Shown here piece after piece: positions 17,619 to 27,400 of a DNA stretch of 60,893 nt (the stretch's first letter is position 1; each line of letters starts with the position of its first letter). The stretch is from DATGSL01 sp964645585 (GTDB taxonomy: Bacteria > Verrucomicrobiota > Verrucomicrobiia > Opitutales > T3Sed10-336): contig CAZYAN010000025.1 in the NCBI GenBank assembly GCA_964645585.1, forward strand, positions 1 to 60,893, written 5' to 3'. The notes beneath the pieces were generated by a model. It was not told the origin of the DNA. It ran no database searches and saw nothing but the letters and a program-made list of their open reading frames with translations. Both the position numbers and the translations under genes were made by a program.

Positions 17619-18893
17619 ATGAAAACCGCTTCTGGCCTTCCCTCCTTATTCTCTTTCCAGGCCCCCCCCGGCTGGGATCCCGGACGGAGCGATTCGCCGG
17701 TGCGCCGGCTTCGGATCGCGTTTCTGGCGCCTGAGGATCGCCGCACGGGAACCTATTTTCGTTATCACAATCTTGCGGTCGCGCTCGCGCGACTTGGACA
17801 CTCCGTCACGGTTTACTCGCAGAGTTCAGAAAACCGGATTCGCGATCAGCGGGAGTTCCGAGATGGTGTGCCGTACGTCCTTTCCGCGACCGTTCCCGGA
17901 AACCGATGGATGCTTCCGCCTACGAATCCAGGAACGTTTCTGCGCCGCTTGACGACCACAATTGATCCGGCCGATGTGTATCATTTATTTCAACCGTTTC
18001 CCAGTGCCGCGCTCTGCTGGCTCTGGCTCAAGAGGACGCGGCCCGGCGTCTTCGCGTACGATTGGGATGACTTTTGGATCAATGAGGAATTTGGACTGAA
18101 GAATCCCCGTGGCTTCCGCGCCCGCTGGGCCGCATTCTGGATCAAACGCCTCGAGCGCAAACTGCCCCTCCTCGCCGACCTGACAACCGTCGTGAGCCGC
18201 CCGCTCGGCGAACTTGCCCAGTCGTGGGGCTGCCGGCGCCCGGTCGTGTTTTACAATGGCGTCTGGCCGCGGCCGCCCGGCGACAAACAAGCGGCGCGCA
18301 CGGCGCTCAATCTTCGCCCGGACGCGTTCTATGTCGGCTTGATGGGATGGACGGGCGAAATCGATTGGTGCCTCGATGCGATCCGCCGGTACGCGCCCGT
18401 TTATCCCGACCTTCGTCTCGCGATCACTGGACTGAATCCGTCGCGCAGATTGCGCGCTTACCGCGACATATCCGCCCGGATTGATGCTCTCGGAGCGCTC
18501 CCGCCGGAGAAGTTTACGCACTTTACTGGCTGCCTCGATCTCGGGCTCGTGCCGATGCGTGTCAGCGACTTTAACCGCTACCGGCTGCCCTTTAAACTGA
18601 CGGATCATCTCGCTGGAGGCGTGCCTGTGCTCTGCAGCCGAATCGGAGAAGCGGCGCGACTCGCGGGCGATCTAGACGGGATCTATACCTGTCCGCCTAC
18701 CCGGGAGGGATGGCTGACCGCGTTTGGCACCATCATTGAGTTCTTGGCGGAACATCCGAATGCACGACGGCCTTCGCAGGAGCGTCTTTTCAAACGATTC
18801 GGCTGGCCGCGGATCGCCAGCGACATCAGCGCGCTGTACACAGACGCGCTCCGGGTGCAAAACAGATCCGGAGATCGTGCCGACGCGCGATAA
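17619..18893 (+). CDS. Glycosyltransferase, GT4 family
   Basis: This is a GT-B fold protein of 424 residues. After about 28 variable residues comes L-R-I-A-F-L-A-P-E-D with the nucleotide-sugar transferase N-terminal fold. Later come Y-D-W-D-D-F-W, seen in some glycosyltransferase-like proteins, V-G-L-M-G-W-T-G-E at the domain switch, and P-F-K-L-T-D-H-L-A-G-G-V-P-V in the donor site. The ATG at 17619 is used; the TTG one codon before it is an unlikely start. Gene order and orientation tie it to the surrounding locus. Confidence 0.82.
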   Translation: MKTASGLPSLFSFQAPPGWDPGRSDSPVRRLRIAFLAPEDRRTGTYFRYHNLAVALARLGHSVTVYSQSSENRIRDQREFRDGVPYVLSATVPGNRWMLPPTNPGTFLRRLTTTIDPADVYHLFQPFPSAALCWLWLKRTRPGVFAYDWDDFWINEEFGLKNPRGFRARWAAFWIKRLERKLPLLADLTTVVSRPLGELAQSWGCRRPVVFYNGVWPRPPGDKQAARTALNLRPDAFYVGLMGWTGEIDWCLDAIRRYAPVYPDLRLAITGLNPSRRLRAYRDISARIDALGALPPEKFTHFTGCLDLGLVPMRVSDFNRYRLPFKLTDHLAGGVPVLCSRIGEAARLAGDLDGIYTCPPTREGWLTAFGTIIEFLAEHPNARRPSQERLFKRFGWPRIASDISALYTDALRVQNRSGDRADAR

Positions 18894-18910
18894 GGTTGGA
18901 GACACCGGCA

Positions 18911-20164
18911 ATGAGGATCAGTTACGCGACAACGTATGACGCCGCGGACGTCCATCATTGGAGCGGCCTCGGTTATCATATTGCACGGGCCTTGAAGGAG
19001 CACGAGCTCGACCTCGATTTCATTGGTCCGCTCGGCTTCCCTGTTTTGCGCTGGCCGGCATTCAAGGCGAAAGGACTTCTTTATAACCGGATCCTCCGCC
19101 GACGCTACCACCGCGGTCACGATCTGGTAATGGCGCGGTTTTACGCGCGGCGCATCAGCGAACAGTTGCGTCGACATCCGCGAACCGACCTCGTTTTCAG
19201 TCCCGGCGCCGTGCCAATCGCCTTCGTCGATACCGACCGGCCGATTGCGTATTGGCACGACGCGACACATGCCAACCTCTTCGATTTCTACCCGGACTAC
19301 ACCAACATGTGCAGGCGCATCATCCGCGATGGCCACCAGATCGAGCAGACGGCGATCGACCGGGCGAGCGCCGTTATCTTCAGTTCCGAATGGGCCGCCC
19401 AAAGCGCGGTGCGCGACTATCGAGCCGATCCGGCAAAGGTGCATGTTGTGCCGTTCGGCGCCAACCTGGAAAATCCGCCCTCGACGCGTGACGTGAACGA
19501 TGCGATCCGCGCTCGACCCAGGCAAATCTGCAAGCTTCTTTTCATCGGGGTCGACTGGAAGAGAAAAGGCGGCGAAACCGCGATTCAAGTCGCGGCGGAA
19601 CTGAATCGCATCGGTCTTCCGACGGAATTGACGATCGTCGGCTGCTCTCCGTTCTCGGGTGCGACCGAGCCCGACTTCGTCCGGTGCGAGGGCTTCTTGA
19701 GCAAGCGCACACGCGAGGGCCGCGAGCGCATGGAGGAACTTCTCATGGAAAGCCACTTCCTGCTCGTGCCATCCTTTGCCGAATGCTACGGACTTGTCTA
19801 CTGCGAGGCCAACGCATTCGGCGTTCCGTGCCTCGCCCGCGCGGTAGGCGGCGTGCCCACCGTTGTCAAAAACGGAATCAACGGATTCCTCTTTCCGCGA
19901 GAAGAACCAGCGGCAGGATACGTCCGCGTAATCGAGCGGCTCTTTCAGCAATACAACAGCTACATCGACCTCGCCCGTTCTTCGCGTGCCGAGTACAGTC
20001 GGCGTCTCAACTGGGCGGTCGCGGGGAAACGCGCCAAAGAGATCCTCATCGAAGCGGCGCGGCCAGCCAAAATGCGGCAAGAGCTCAACCGGCGACGCGC
20101 CGCCGCAAAACGAATTGCCCTGGCCAAAGCGCCTTCACTCAAACGATCCCGGGCCGACGGCTGA
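18911..20164 (+). CDS. Glycosyltransferase, GT4 family
   Basis: This GT-B protein has 417 residues. It starts M-R-I-S-Y-A-T-T-Y with W-S-G-L-G-Y-H in the N-terminal domain. The donor domain contains L-L-F-I-G-V-D-W-K-R-K-G-G and a clear E-x7-E motif region (S-F-A-E-C-Y-G-L-V-Y-C-E-A-N-A-F-G-V-P). GGAGA at 18898-18902 supports the ATG at 18911. The C-terminal tail is strongly basic. The stop TGA (20162-20164) overlaps the ATG of the next, membrane-protein gene. Confidence 0.9.
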   Translation: MRISYATTYDAADVHHWSGLGYHIARALKEHELDLDFIGPLGFPVLRWPAFKAKGLLYNRILRRRYHRGHDLVMARFYARRISEQLRRHPRTDLVFSPGAVPIAFVDTDRPIAYWHDATHANLFDFYPDYTNMCRRIIRDGHQIEQTAIDRASAVIFSSEWAAQSAVRDYRADPAKVHVVPFGANLENPPSTRDVNDAIRARPRQICKLLFIGVDWKRKGGETAIQVAAELNRIGLPTELTIVGCSPFSGATEPDFVRCEGFLSKRTREGRERMEELLMESHFLLVPSFAECYGLVYCEANAFGVPCLARAVGGVPTVVKNGINGFLFPREEPAAGYVRVIERLFQQYNSYIDLARSSRAEYSRRLNWAVAGKRAKEILIEAARPAKMRQELNRRRAAAKRIALAKAPSLKRSRADG

Positions 20165-21522
20165 TGATTGGTTTTGAACTCGCTGTCCAATGGATCGTCT
20201 TTGCCATTGTGGTGTTTGCGATGGCAGTACGGGGACAGTTGACGATCTTTCATCCGACGACGATCTACCTGATTTTTCACGGTATTGTTTTCTGCATCCG
20301 ACCGACACTTGTCTACTTCTTCGGATTCGACCTGGTATGGAACTATATCGGATTCTGGCCAACCGACCGCGAAATGGTGCTGACCCTGTATTTAAGCTCA
20401 GCGGGCCTGATCGTGTTCTGCGCCGCTTTCGCGGCCACTTCGAACGCGCCCGGACCCAAAGACTTGCCCGGACCTCCCGCGTTCACACTTGCCGAACTCC
20501 GCGCCTTCTGGGCAATGGTCGTGCTCCTGGTTCCGCTCGGCCTGTATTCCATTTTTGCCTCCGACATGCGAGGCGAGCGGGTGAATGGAGTCTATATAAT
20601 GACCGGCACAAGCGGTTATATCAACGACCTCCAGCAAGTACTCATTCCCATTTCCATTCTGGTTATCGTCATCTGCCGCTGGCGCTGGTTTTCATTCATC
20701 CCCTTGCTGATCTTTCTCTATTACCGGGCAACCGAAGGCTGGGGGCGGTGGACAATCATCCTGACGGTTTTCGCGCTCATTCTCTTTCACACGTGGGTGC
20801 ATCGCCGGCACATACCCGCCATCCGTTACCTTCTTCCTCTGCCGCTGCTGTTTGTTCTTTTTGCCAATCTCGGACTGGACCGTTCCTACGTTCGCAACCT
20901 TCAGGAAGGAGAAACGGAAGAGACGCGTTCCGTGCTCAATGAATCGCAGTCATTAGCCGACCGGTTCGATACACTGGATTTCGCGAATTTTGACTACCTC
21001 GCTTATATCGTTTCGGTCGTTCCGAAAGAGACCGAAACGTACACGTATGGAACGCAGTACCTCCAGATCTTCACCGAGCCGATTCCACGCCGTTTCTGGA
21101 AGGAAAAGCCAGTCGGCCCCCCGATCGTCTTTTTCAATCTCAACGATTACGGCAATTTCGTCGGCCTGACCCCGTCGCTTATCGGAGATGGATGGATGAG
21201 CGGCGGCTGGGTTGGCGTTCTCGCGACGATGACGCTCGCCGGATGGGGACTCGGCTTGCTCTACAACTGGTTCATCAAGAATCAGACCAACGTCTACTGC
21301 TGCTTCACCTATTTTCTAGTCAATTCCGTCATCGTTCAACTGTATCGTGATGGTGGAATCTCCATCGCGAAGTTTCTCCTTTTCTGCCTCCTTCCGATCA
21401 TCGTTTGGCGCTTTCTTGCCCGCACCGTTTTCGCCGAATACGGCGCGAACCTTTCCCTGCCGGAAACCGTGGAGGACGAGTCCCCCAATCCGGCCTCGGA
21501 TCTGTCTGGTCCCAATATCTGA
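20164..21522 (+). CDS. Polytopic membrane protein, Wzy/O-antigen polymerase-like
   Basis: This protein of 452 residues has many hydrophobic segments spread over its length and a larger hydrophilic loop (about residues 245-330) containing Y-V-R-N-L-Q-E-G-E, F-D-Y-L-A-Y-I and P-I-P-R-R-F-W-K-E-K. The last motif resembles the periplasmic loop of oligosaccharide polymerases. The ATG at 20164 overlaps the preceding stop by one base; an in-frame upstream extension to 19684 would run inside the previous gene and is rejected. Wzy proteins diverge strongly, so this is a topology- and context-based call. Confidence 0.68.
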   Translation: MIGFELAVQWIVFAIVVFAMAVRGQLTIFHPTTIYLIFHGIVFCIRPTLVYFFGFDLVWNYIGFWPTDREMVLTLYLSSAGLIVFCAAFAATSNAPGPKDLPGPPAFTLAELRAFWAMVVLLVPLGLYSIFASDMRGERVNGVYIMTGTSGYINDLQQVLIPISILVIVICRWRWFSFIPLLIFLYYRATEGWGRWTIILTVFALILFHTWVHRRHIPAIRYLLPLPLLFVLFANLGLDRSYVRNLQEGETEETRSVLNESQSLADRFDTLDFANFDYLAYIVSVVPKETETYTYGTQYLQIFTEPIPRRFWKEKPVGPPIVFFNLNDYGNFVGLTPSLIGDGWMSGGWVGVLATMTLAGWGLGLLYNWFIKNQTNVYCCFTYFLVNSVIVQLYRDGGISIAKFLLFCLLPIIVWRFLARTVFAEYGANLSLPETVEDESPNPASDLSGPNI

Positions 21523-21542
21523 ACATCAACCCGGAAAAAATC

Positions 21543-22742
21543 ATGAATGAAACGCTCTCTCTCTCCTCAAAACGGTCCCGGGCGGCCGCTGCCCGCGCGG
21601 CCTTCCCCTCGCGAGCCGCGACCTCCGCTCCGGCAATCCTCAAGATCCTCCAATGCTCAAACCTCGGCGGAATGGAAAAAGCGACAATGCCCCTCCTTCG
21701 CACGCTCGCGGAGAAGGACTCGTTCCGTTTCCGCATCCTTACACCCCGGCCGTTCGGACTCAGCGAACGGCAACTGCGCAACATCGATCCTCTGTGCCAG
21801 GATTTTCAATACAAAGGTCGATTCGGGTGGCGCACTTTCTCGCGGTTCCGGCGACGGATTCGGGAATTGGCCCGCGAATCCTCCTGTATATGGCTGACCG
21901 GCACGTGTGCCTGCTCACTTGCGGCGATTCGAAATCTGCCGGGAAAAAAGGTGCTCGGGCATCATTACCATCATTTTGGAGAAAGGGGCGCGGCGGTTCG
22001 CTGGTTCGCTTTCTACCACGCCCTTTGCCGCGAACTTGATATCGTCACCTACCCGACCGACTTCACCCGAAACGAGGCATTGCGAATCGTTCCGTGGATG
22101 CGCCGGAATACGCACGTCGTGCGCTACGGGTTTCCCGTTCACTACACGAATGAAACGGAGCGGCGGCAAAGGCAGACGGCTGCCCGGCGACGATTGAATC
22201 TGCCCCAAGACGCCTGGATCGTGGGCAACGGCGGTTGGCTGATCTCCCGGAAGCGGTTCGACATTTTTCTTGAAACCGCACGGAGGGTCCGCGACCGAAT
22301 CCCTAACGCGTTCTTTGTGATCTGCGGCAACGGGCCGCTGGAGGAGAAACTGAAGATTCGCGTTTCGCGGCTCAACCTTTCCAATGCGGTGCGGTTCACC
22401 GGCTGGGTGGAGGACCTGGATCTGTATTACCAAGCTTGGGATGTCTGCCTGTTTAACTCCGATCTCGACGCGCTCGGCCGGACGCCGATGGAAGCCGCCG
22501 CGCACGGCTGCCTGGTCGCCGCATCGGTCCGCTACGGCGGCCTCGGTGAATTTCTCACTCATGGTGAGAACGGTATCTTTTACACAAGTCACGACTGCGA
22601 TCTGCTCGCGCGCGAAATTGCGGCGCTCGCTGCCAATCCAGCCCGGGCCGAAGCGCTGCGGGCGGCCGCCGCGGAGAAGCTTCGCATCAGTTACTCTCCG
22701 CAACGGGCGGCGGCATTCTATAAATCGATCTTTTCTGAATGA
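21543..22742 (+). CDS. Glycosyltransferase, GT4 family
   Basis: This GT-B protein has 399 residues. After a Ser/Ala-rich leader comes K-I-L-Q-C-S-N-L-G-G-M-E-K-A, the N-terminal glycine loop. A G-N-G-G-W-L-I-S-R-K-R switch region follows, and a donor site with N-S-D-L-D-A-L-G-R-T-P-M-E-A-A-A-H-G. The ATG at 21543 avoids overlap with the membrane protein gene upstream. It overlaps the next gene by 4 bp (ATGA). Specificity is unknown. Confidence 0.88.
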   Translation: MNETLSLSSKRSRAAAARAAFPSRAATSAPAILKILQCSNLGGMEKATMPLLRTLAEKDSFRFRILTPRPFGLSERQLRNIDPLCQDFQYKGRFGWRTFSRFRRRIRELARESSCIWLTGTCACSLAAIRNLPGKKVLGHHYHHFGERGAAVRWFAFYHALCRELDIVTYPTDFTRNEALRIVPWMRRNTHVVRYGFPVHYTNETERRQRQTAARRRLNLPQDAWIVGNGGWLISRKRFDIFLETARRVRDRIPNAFFVICGNGPLEEKLKIRVSRLNLSNAVRFTGWVEDLDLYYQAWDVCLFNSDLDALGRTPMEAAAHGCLVAASVRYGGLGEFLTHGENGIFYTSHDCDLLAREIAALAANPARAEALRAAAAEKLRISYSPQRAAAFYKSIFSE

Positions 22743-24058
22743 AACGAGTTCTCGTCGTTTGGGGCAACTGGGGCCCCTATCATTACGCGCGCTTCCAAGC
22801 CTTCCATGATCAGGGCGGCGAAACCGGCCTGCGCGTCCAGGGTGTTGAGCTGTTCCCGCGCAGCGGCTACTATGACTGGAATGCTCATCTGGATCACCCC
22901 GACATCCATCACTTGAACCTCGGAAGCATCGAGACGGAGTTCAATCCGTGGAGAATCGCGACACGACTTTTTCCGCTTCTTTGGAAACTGCGGCCGCACG
23001 TGATCTTCGTACCGTCGTATTGGCACTGGTCGCTCGCGATCAATGCCGCCGGCCGGGCGCTCGGCGCGCGCATCGTGATGATGAATGAAAGTCACGCGGG
23101 GACGGAACGCGCACGAGGCATTGCGCGGACTCTGAAAAAACAGATCGTCCGCCGGTTCGACTCCGCACTTGTCGGAGGCAATCCTCACCGCAGGCATTTT
23201 TCCCGCCTCGGTCTCGATCCGCTCCGAATCCGGCTCGGTTACGACGCCGTTGACAACGACTATTTTGCCGCTCAAAGCGACCAGGCGCGAGCCGAAGCCG
23301 AAACGTGGCGGGCATCCCTCGAACTGCCGCCGCATTATTTCCTCAGCCTCGGCCGGATGGTGAAGAAGAAAAATCTGGCGACGCTGATCCAGGCGTACGC
23401 GCTTGCCGTGCGGAGGAACTCGGGACTCCCCCAAGACCTGGTCTTCGTCGGATCAGGCGACGAGGAGAACTCGTTGCGCGCCCTGTGCCGGCAACTGAAG
23501 ATCAAGACGCTCGACCACGAACAGTCGCCTTCGCGCCGGGCTGGATTCGTGCGAGGAGAACATGTCGCCGCAACCGCCGGCTACTCAATGGCATCGACCG
23601 CTTCCCGAGACCCCTGGCTGGAGGCACGGACGCCGTGCGTTCACTTTTACGGCTTCCGTCAGGTTCACGAGAACCCGGCTTTTTACGGACTCGCGTCAGC
23701 ATTTATTCTTCCGAGCATAACCGAGGAATGGGGCTTGGTTGTGAACGAGGCGATGGCCAGCAAGCTGCCGGTTGTGGTTTCCAAGACGGCCGGCTGCGCG
23801 GAAGATTTGGTGCGGCACGGACGAAATGGATTCCGATTCAACCCCCGATCAGCCGAGGAATTGGCCAGTCATTTGGAAGCCCTCGCCGATCCGTCGCTCA
23901 GCGCTGCCATGGGCGAGGAAGCCCGCAAGGTTATCCAGGACTGGGGATGCGACCGATTCGCCAAAGGAGCGGTCGCGGCCGCTCATGCCGCTCTCGCTCA
24001 CCACAATCGCAACGTTGAATGGGGGGTGCAGCTCAAGGATCTTTCGCGGGAACCGTAA
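22739..24058 (+). CDS. Glycosyltransferase, GT4 family, last gene of the locus
   Basis: This GT-B protein of 439 residues begins M-K-R-V-L-V-V-W-G-N-W-G-P-Y-H-Y. The donor domain starts at Y-F-L-S-L-G-R-M-V-K-K-K-N and ends with P-S-I-T-E-E-W-G-L-V-V-N-E-A-M-A-S, a textbook GT4 E-x7-E region. Between them is an insertion (roughly residues 255-300) relative to the usual fold, rich in Arg, Ser and Ala. A strong terminator 66 bp downstream closes the transcription unit. Confidence 0.88.
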   Translation: MKRVLVVWGNWGPYHYARFQAFHDQGGETGLRVQGVELFPRSGYYDWNAHLDHPDIHHLNLGSIETEFNPWRIATRLFPLLWKLRPHVIFVPSYWHWSLAINAAGRALGARIVMMNESHAGTERARGIARTLKKQIVRRFDSALVGGNPHRRHFSRLGLDPLRIRLGYDAVDNDYFAAQSDQARAEAETWRASLELPPHYFLSLGRMVKKKNLATLIQAYALAVRRNSGLPQDLVFVGSGDEENSLRALCRQLKIKTLDHEQSPSRRAGFVRGEHVAATAGYSMASTASRDPWLEARTPCVHFYGFRQVHENPAFYGLASAFILPSITEEWGLVVNEAMASKLPVVVSKTAGCAEDLVRHGRNGFRFNPRSAEELASHLEALADPSLSAAMGEEARKVIQDWGCDRFAKGAVAAAHAALAHHNRNVEWGVQLKDLSREP

Positions 24059-24123
24059 GCAGTCAGTGAACGGAAGCAATTGAGGATCTAACTTGGGCCG
24101 AATGCGGGCTTCATCGCCCGTTC

Positions 24124-24156
24124 AAACCCGTTGCGCGTTTCGCAACGGGTTTTTTT
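24124..24156 (+). terminator. Rho-independent terminator closing the polysaccharide locus
   Basis: The stem AAACCCGTTGCG / CGCAACGGGTTT pairs perfectly over 12 bp around a CGTTT loop and runs into seven Ts. It lies 66 bp after the last glycosyltransferase stop on the plus strand. Confidence 0.93.
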
Positions 24157-24198
24157 ATGCATGAACTGGGCGGGCGGCGCGTCACTCAAAAGGTTCCA

Positions 24199-24462
24199 TC
24201 ACTCGGACAGCGGATCGGATCCCTTCAGTTCGACGATCATCTTGCCGTTGATCAGCAGATCGACCCGGTAATTCCGTTTGATCTCCGGCACATTGGGGCC
24301 AGCCGGCATTGGCGCCGCTTTCTGAAACGCCAGTTTGTCTTTCGTCAGCTCGCCGGCGAAGACCTGACCGTAGCTCGACTCGAGCATGCCGATCCCTGGA
24401 TCGCGATGCACGTTCAGAACCAGGCCGACCGTCTTGTCCGACGAAATCGATTTTTCATCCAT
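24199..24462 (-). CDS. Truncated GxxExxY-family protein
   Basis: The 87 residues show the family core: V-L-N-V-H-R-D-P-G-I-G-M-L-E-S-S-Y (the GxxExxY motif is G-M-L-E-S-S-Y), then Y-R-V-D-L-L-I-N-G-K-M-I-V-E-L-K. Normal members are about 120-130 residues and continue with a helix-rich tail ending in a G-L-L-I-N-F segment. That tail is missing here: the frame stops soon after V-E-L-K. It is therefore probably a remnant. The family is a PD-(D/E)XK-like fold of unclear function, often near mobile or polysaccharide loci. Confidence 0.7.
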   Translation of the reverse strand: MDEKSISSDKTVGLVLNVHRDPGIGMLESSYGQVFAGELTKDKLAFQKAAPMPAGPNVPEIKRNYRVDLLINGKMIVELKGSDPLSE

Positions 24463-24480
24463 TATGGTCTTCTCTAGAGG

Positions 24481-27400
24481 TTATTCGGAAAGCGCTCCAC
24501 TGACGCGCTCTACCCGAAGACGAAATTGCCGTGCAGTCAAGGCCTTCCATGGCTGCTTGTCCCGCACGACGACCACTTCCGAATCCTTGTGAGGCGTCAC
24601 GGAAACCAGTGCGATGTGGTCGCCGCCGCTGAGCCAGGTCTTCAAGTCGCTGCTCACTTCCGGGACGTAGATAACATCGTCGATGTCGCGCGGGCGCGCG
24701 TAGGTCAGCGTCAGGTACCTCTCCCCGCCGCTTTCCATGAATCCCGCCTTCGGCATTTTTTCCCGGCTGGACTCGGCCGGTTTCAGTCCCAATGCGTAGG
24801 CGAGCAGATTCGGAACCCCGTCGCCATTGGGATCGGCGGTTTCTCCGGTGATCGTTTTGTCAGCAATTTCTTCCGGCGCAAAATTCGCGTCGAGCCAGCC
24901 CGCGTAGGTTCTCGGCAGCGCCGCACTGACGGAGGCAGCCTCGACATAGTTGACATTGAAGTCACCGGTTTCGCAGTAAATCCGCATCGTCTGCTCTCCG
25001 CCGGAGAGAGCGACCGCGGGAACGGTAACGGTTGTCCAGTTCTGCCAGCCTCCTGTATTTGGAATATCGATACGAACAGGCTCCGCGCCGTCAAACTCGA
25101 TCCGCAGACGCGAGCCATCGGCGATCGTCGCTACTCGAACGGCCAGATCGTAATTGCCCGCGTGCTGCACATCGACCGTGTAAAGCAGCCATTCGCCAGC
25201 AACGGTCCAGCCGACATTGTAACCGCCGCCGATATCGGACGTCGCCTGGAGGTCGACGCCCTCGTCCGGCCGAAACGCGTGGCCTTCGTTGGCCTCGGTT
25301 GTGTCAAAATAAGCGACACCCGGCCCGCCCAGATCAAAGTGCGAGGCGCGAACGCGCCCGGGAAGCGGTATCGGCTCGCCGCTGAAGGGACGCCGTCCCT
25401 CGCGGACTTCAATACGAACAGGATCCGACGTTCCGATACGTCCGGAACGGTCCGTCGCCCGAACCGTCAGCAGGTGGACACCAGCGTCGAGACCGGAAGC
25501 GCTGACCCGGTAGGGCGCCTCCCGCGCTTCCCCGATTTTTTTGTCCCCGGCAAAATACTCCACCCGCGTGATCGCGCCGTCAGCGTCAACGATTTCCGCG
25601 GTGATTTCGACGGCTTCGCCCGCGTCAAATACGGCGTTATCCACCGGCGAAGCGATCGCAACCAGCGGCGCGTAATCGAGTTTTCTCGGGACGATGTCGA
25701 CGTAGTTGATATTGAACCAGCCTGTCGCGGCGGCCAGCTGCATCGTTTGCACGCCTTCCTTCAGGCGCACGCCGGAAACGGTAACCGTCTCCCATTGCTG
25801 CCACCCGCCGGTTGAAGGAATGGCAACCGGATCGACGATTGCTTTGCCGTCAAAAAAAAAACGCAGCTTGCCCGAACCAGCGTCCTGCCGTGCCACGCGC
25901 ACATGCAGGTCGTAGATCCCCGCCGCGTGGACGTCGATGGTGTATTTCAGCCATTCACCATCCTCAATCCATCCGACGTTGTAGCCGCCCCCTTCGTCGG
26001 AGGTAACCTCGATTCCAACCTGTTCGTTCGGACGAAATTCGCCGCCTTCATTGCCATCGGTTCGATCGAAGTAGGCGACCCCGGGGCCGCCCTTGTCAAA
26101 ATACTCGGCTTCGATCCGGCCCGGAACCTTGATCGGCCCCCCGGCAAACGGCTCCCGCTGGGGCGGGTCGGGCTGGGTGCCGGGAGGAGCGATCGGACTT
26201 CGCTGCAAAAGGTAGGCCTCGAGGTTCGTGTAACCATCACCGTTCACATCCGCGTGCGGATCGGCAGCCGTCGCGGTCGACATGTCCCCGAAGTGTCCGA
26301 ACCAATACATCTCAAACCAGTTCGGCAGACCGTCGCCATCGATGTCACCGTATTCGCTGTAAAGCTGGAACGGGCGATCACCGAAATCCGCGGCCCAGTG
26401 GCGGGCGAATTCGCTTGAGATCCCGACGATGCCGTTGTCCTGCCGGAACGGACGGTCGGTGACCGGTTCGGGTGATTTGACCACCAGCTCGATGTTGCCG
26501 TCTCGGATCAGTTCCACTTTGACATCTCCCGCCGTGACCGGGAAGTGCTGATGAAACAATCCCGCCGGAGCGTCGTATTCCCCGCGCCCGGGCAGCTTGA
26601 TCCGCGCCGGCCGCGGCAGGATCGTCAGCACCTCAATCACGCCGTCCGAACTTTCCTGATCCTGGAAGGGATACATATTCGCCCACCGCGGATATTTGCG
26701 AGAGAAGAGGTAGACCCGGTCGTGATCCGGCTCGGGCTGCGATCCGCTTTTCCACCAGTCGATGAAGTAGCCGGTCAGGTCGAAATACGCGTAGTTGGTG
26801 ACCATCCCCGGAGCGATGTTGGTGTGTTCGTGATAATCGTTCCAGGTGCTGAGCTGGAGCAGAGTTGAATCGAATTCGCGCGCCTCGCTCCAAAGCTTCC
26901 GCAGCGTGTCGGTTCCCGGGCCGCCAAACGTCGTCGGTGTCCGCGGATTGTCATAATTGAGAAAAATCGGCTGCCCCCACTCGGCGCCGGCCATCACCGT
27001 CGCCTCCGCAATTCCCCGAGTTTCCTTGCTCGGAAGGAATTCGCAAAGCGCGGGCATCTGGCGGGCGATCACTTCCGCGGCGCGGGCCACGCCGTTTTCA
27101 GGCGGATATCGCGTCTCGAGGCCGTGGTAGAAGGCACCCATGTCGAACTGAAAATAGAGCGGCTGACCGACCAGTTGCTCCAGGCCTCGGTAGGCTTCAC
27201 CGACGAGCGCCCAGCCTTCCGGCGTCGTCCGCGCGATGTCGACGAGCTCACGGTCATTGTTGAACCTCTTTTCCAGGAACTCAACCCAGACAAATACCGA
27301 TTGGTAACCGAAGATGATCGGCTTCCCATCGCGGCGGGCCAGCTTGGGGCTGTTGCCATGTCGGTCGAGCAGGTAACGGATCGCATCGGCCCATGCGCGG

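Noticed and set aside
18683..20080. 465-residue minus-strand open frame
   Set aside because: It covers a GT4 gene with clear motifs on the plus strand; no family pattern in the antisense reading.
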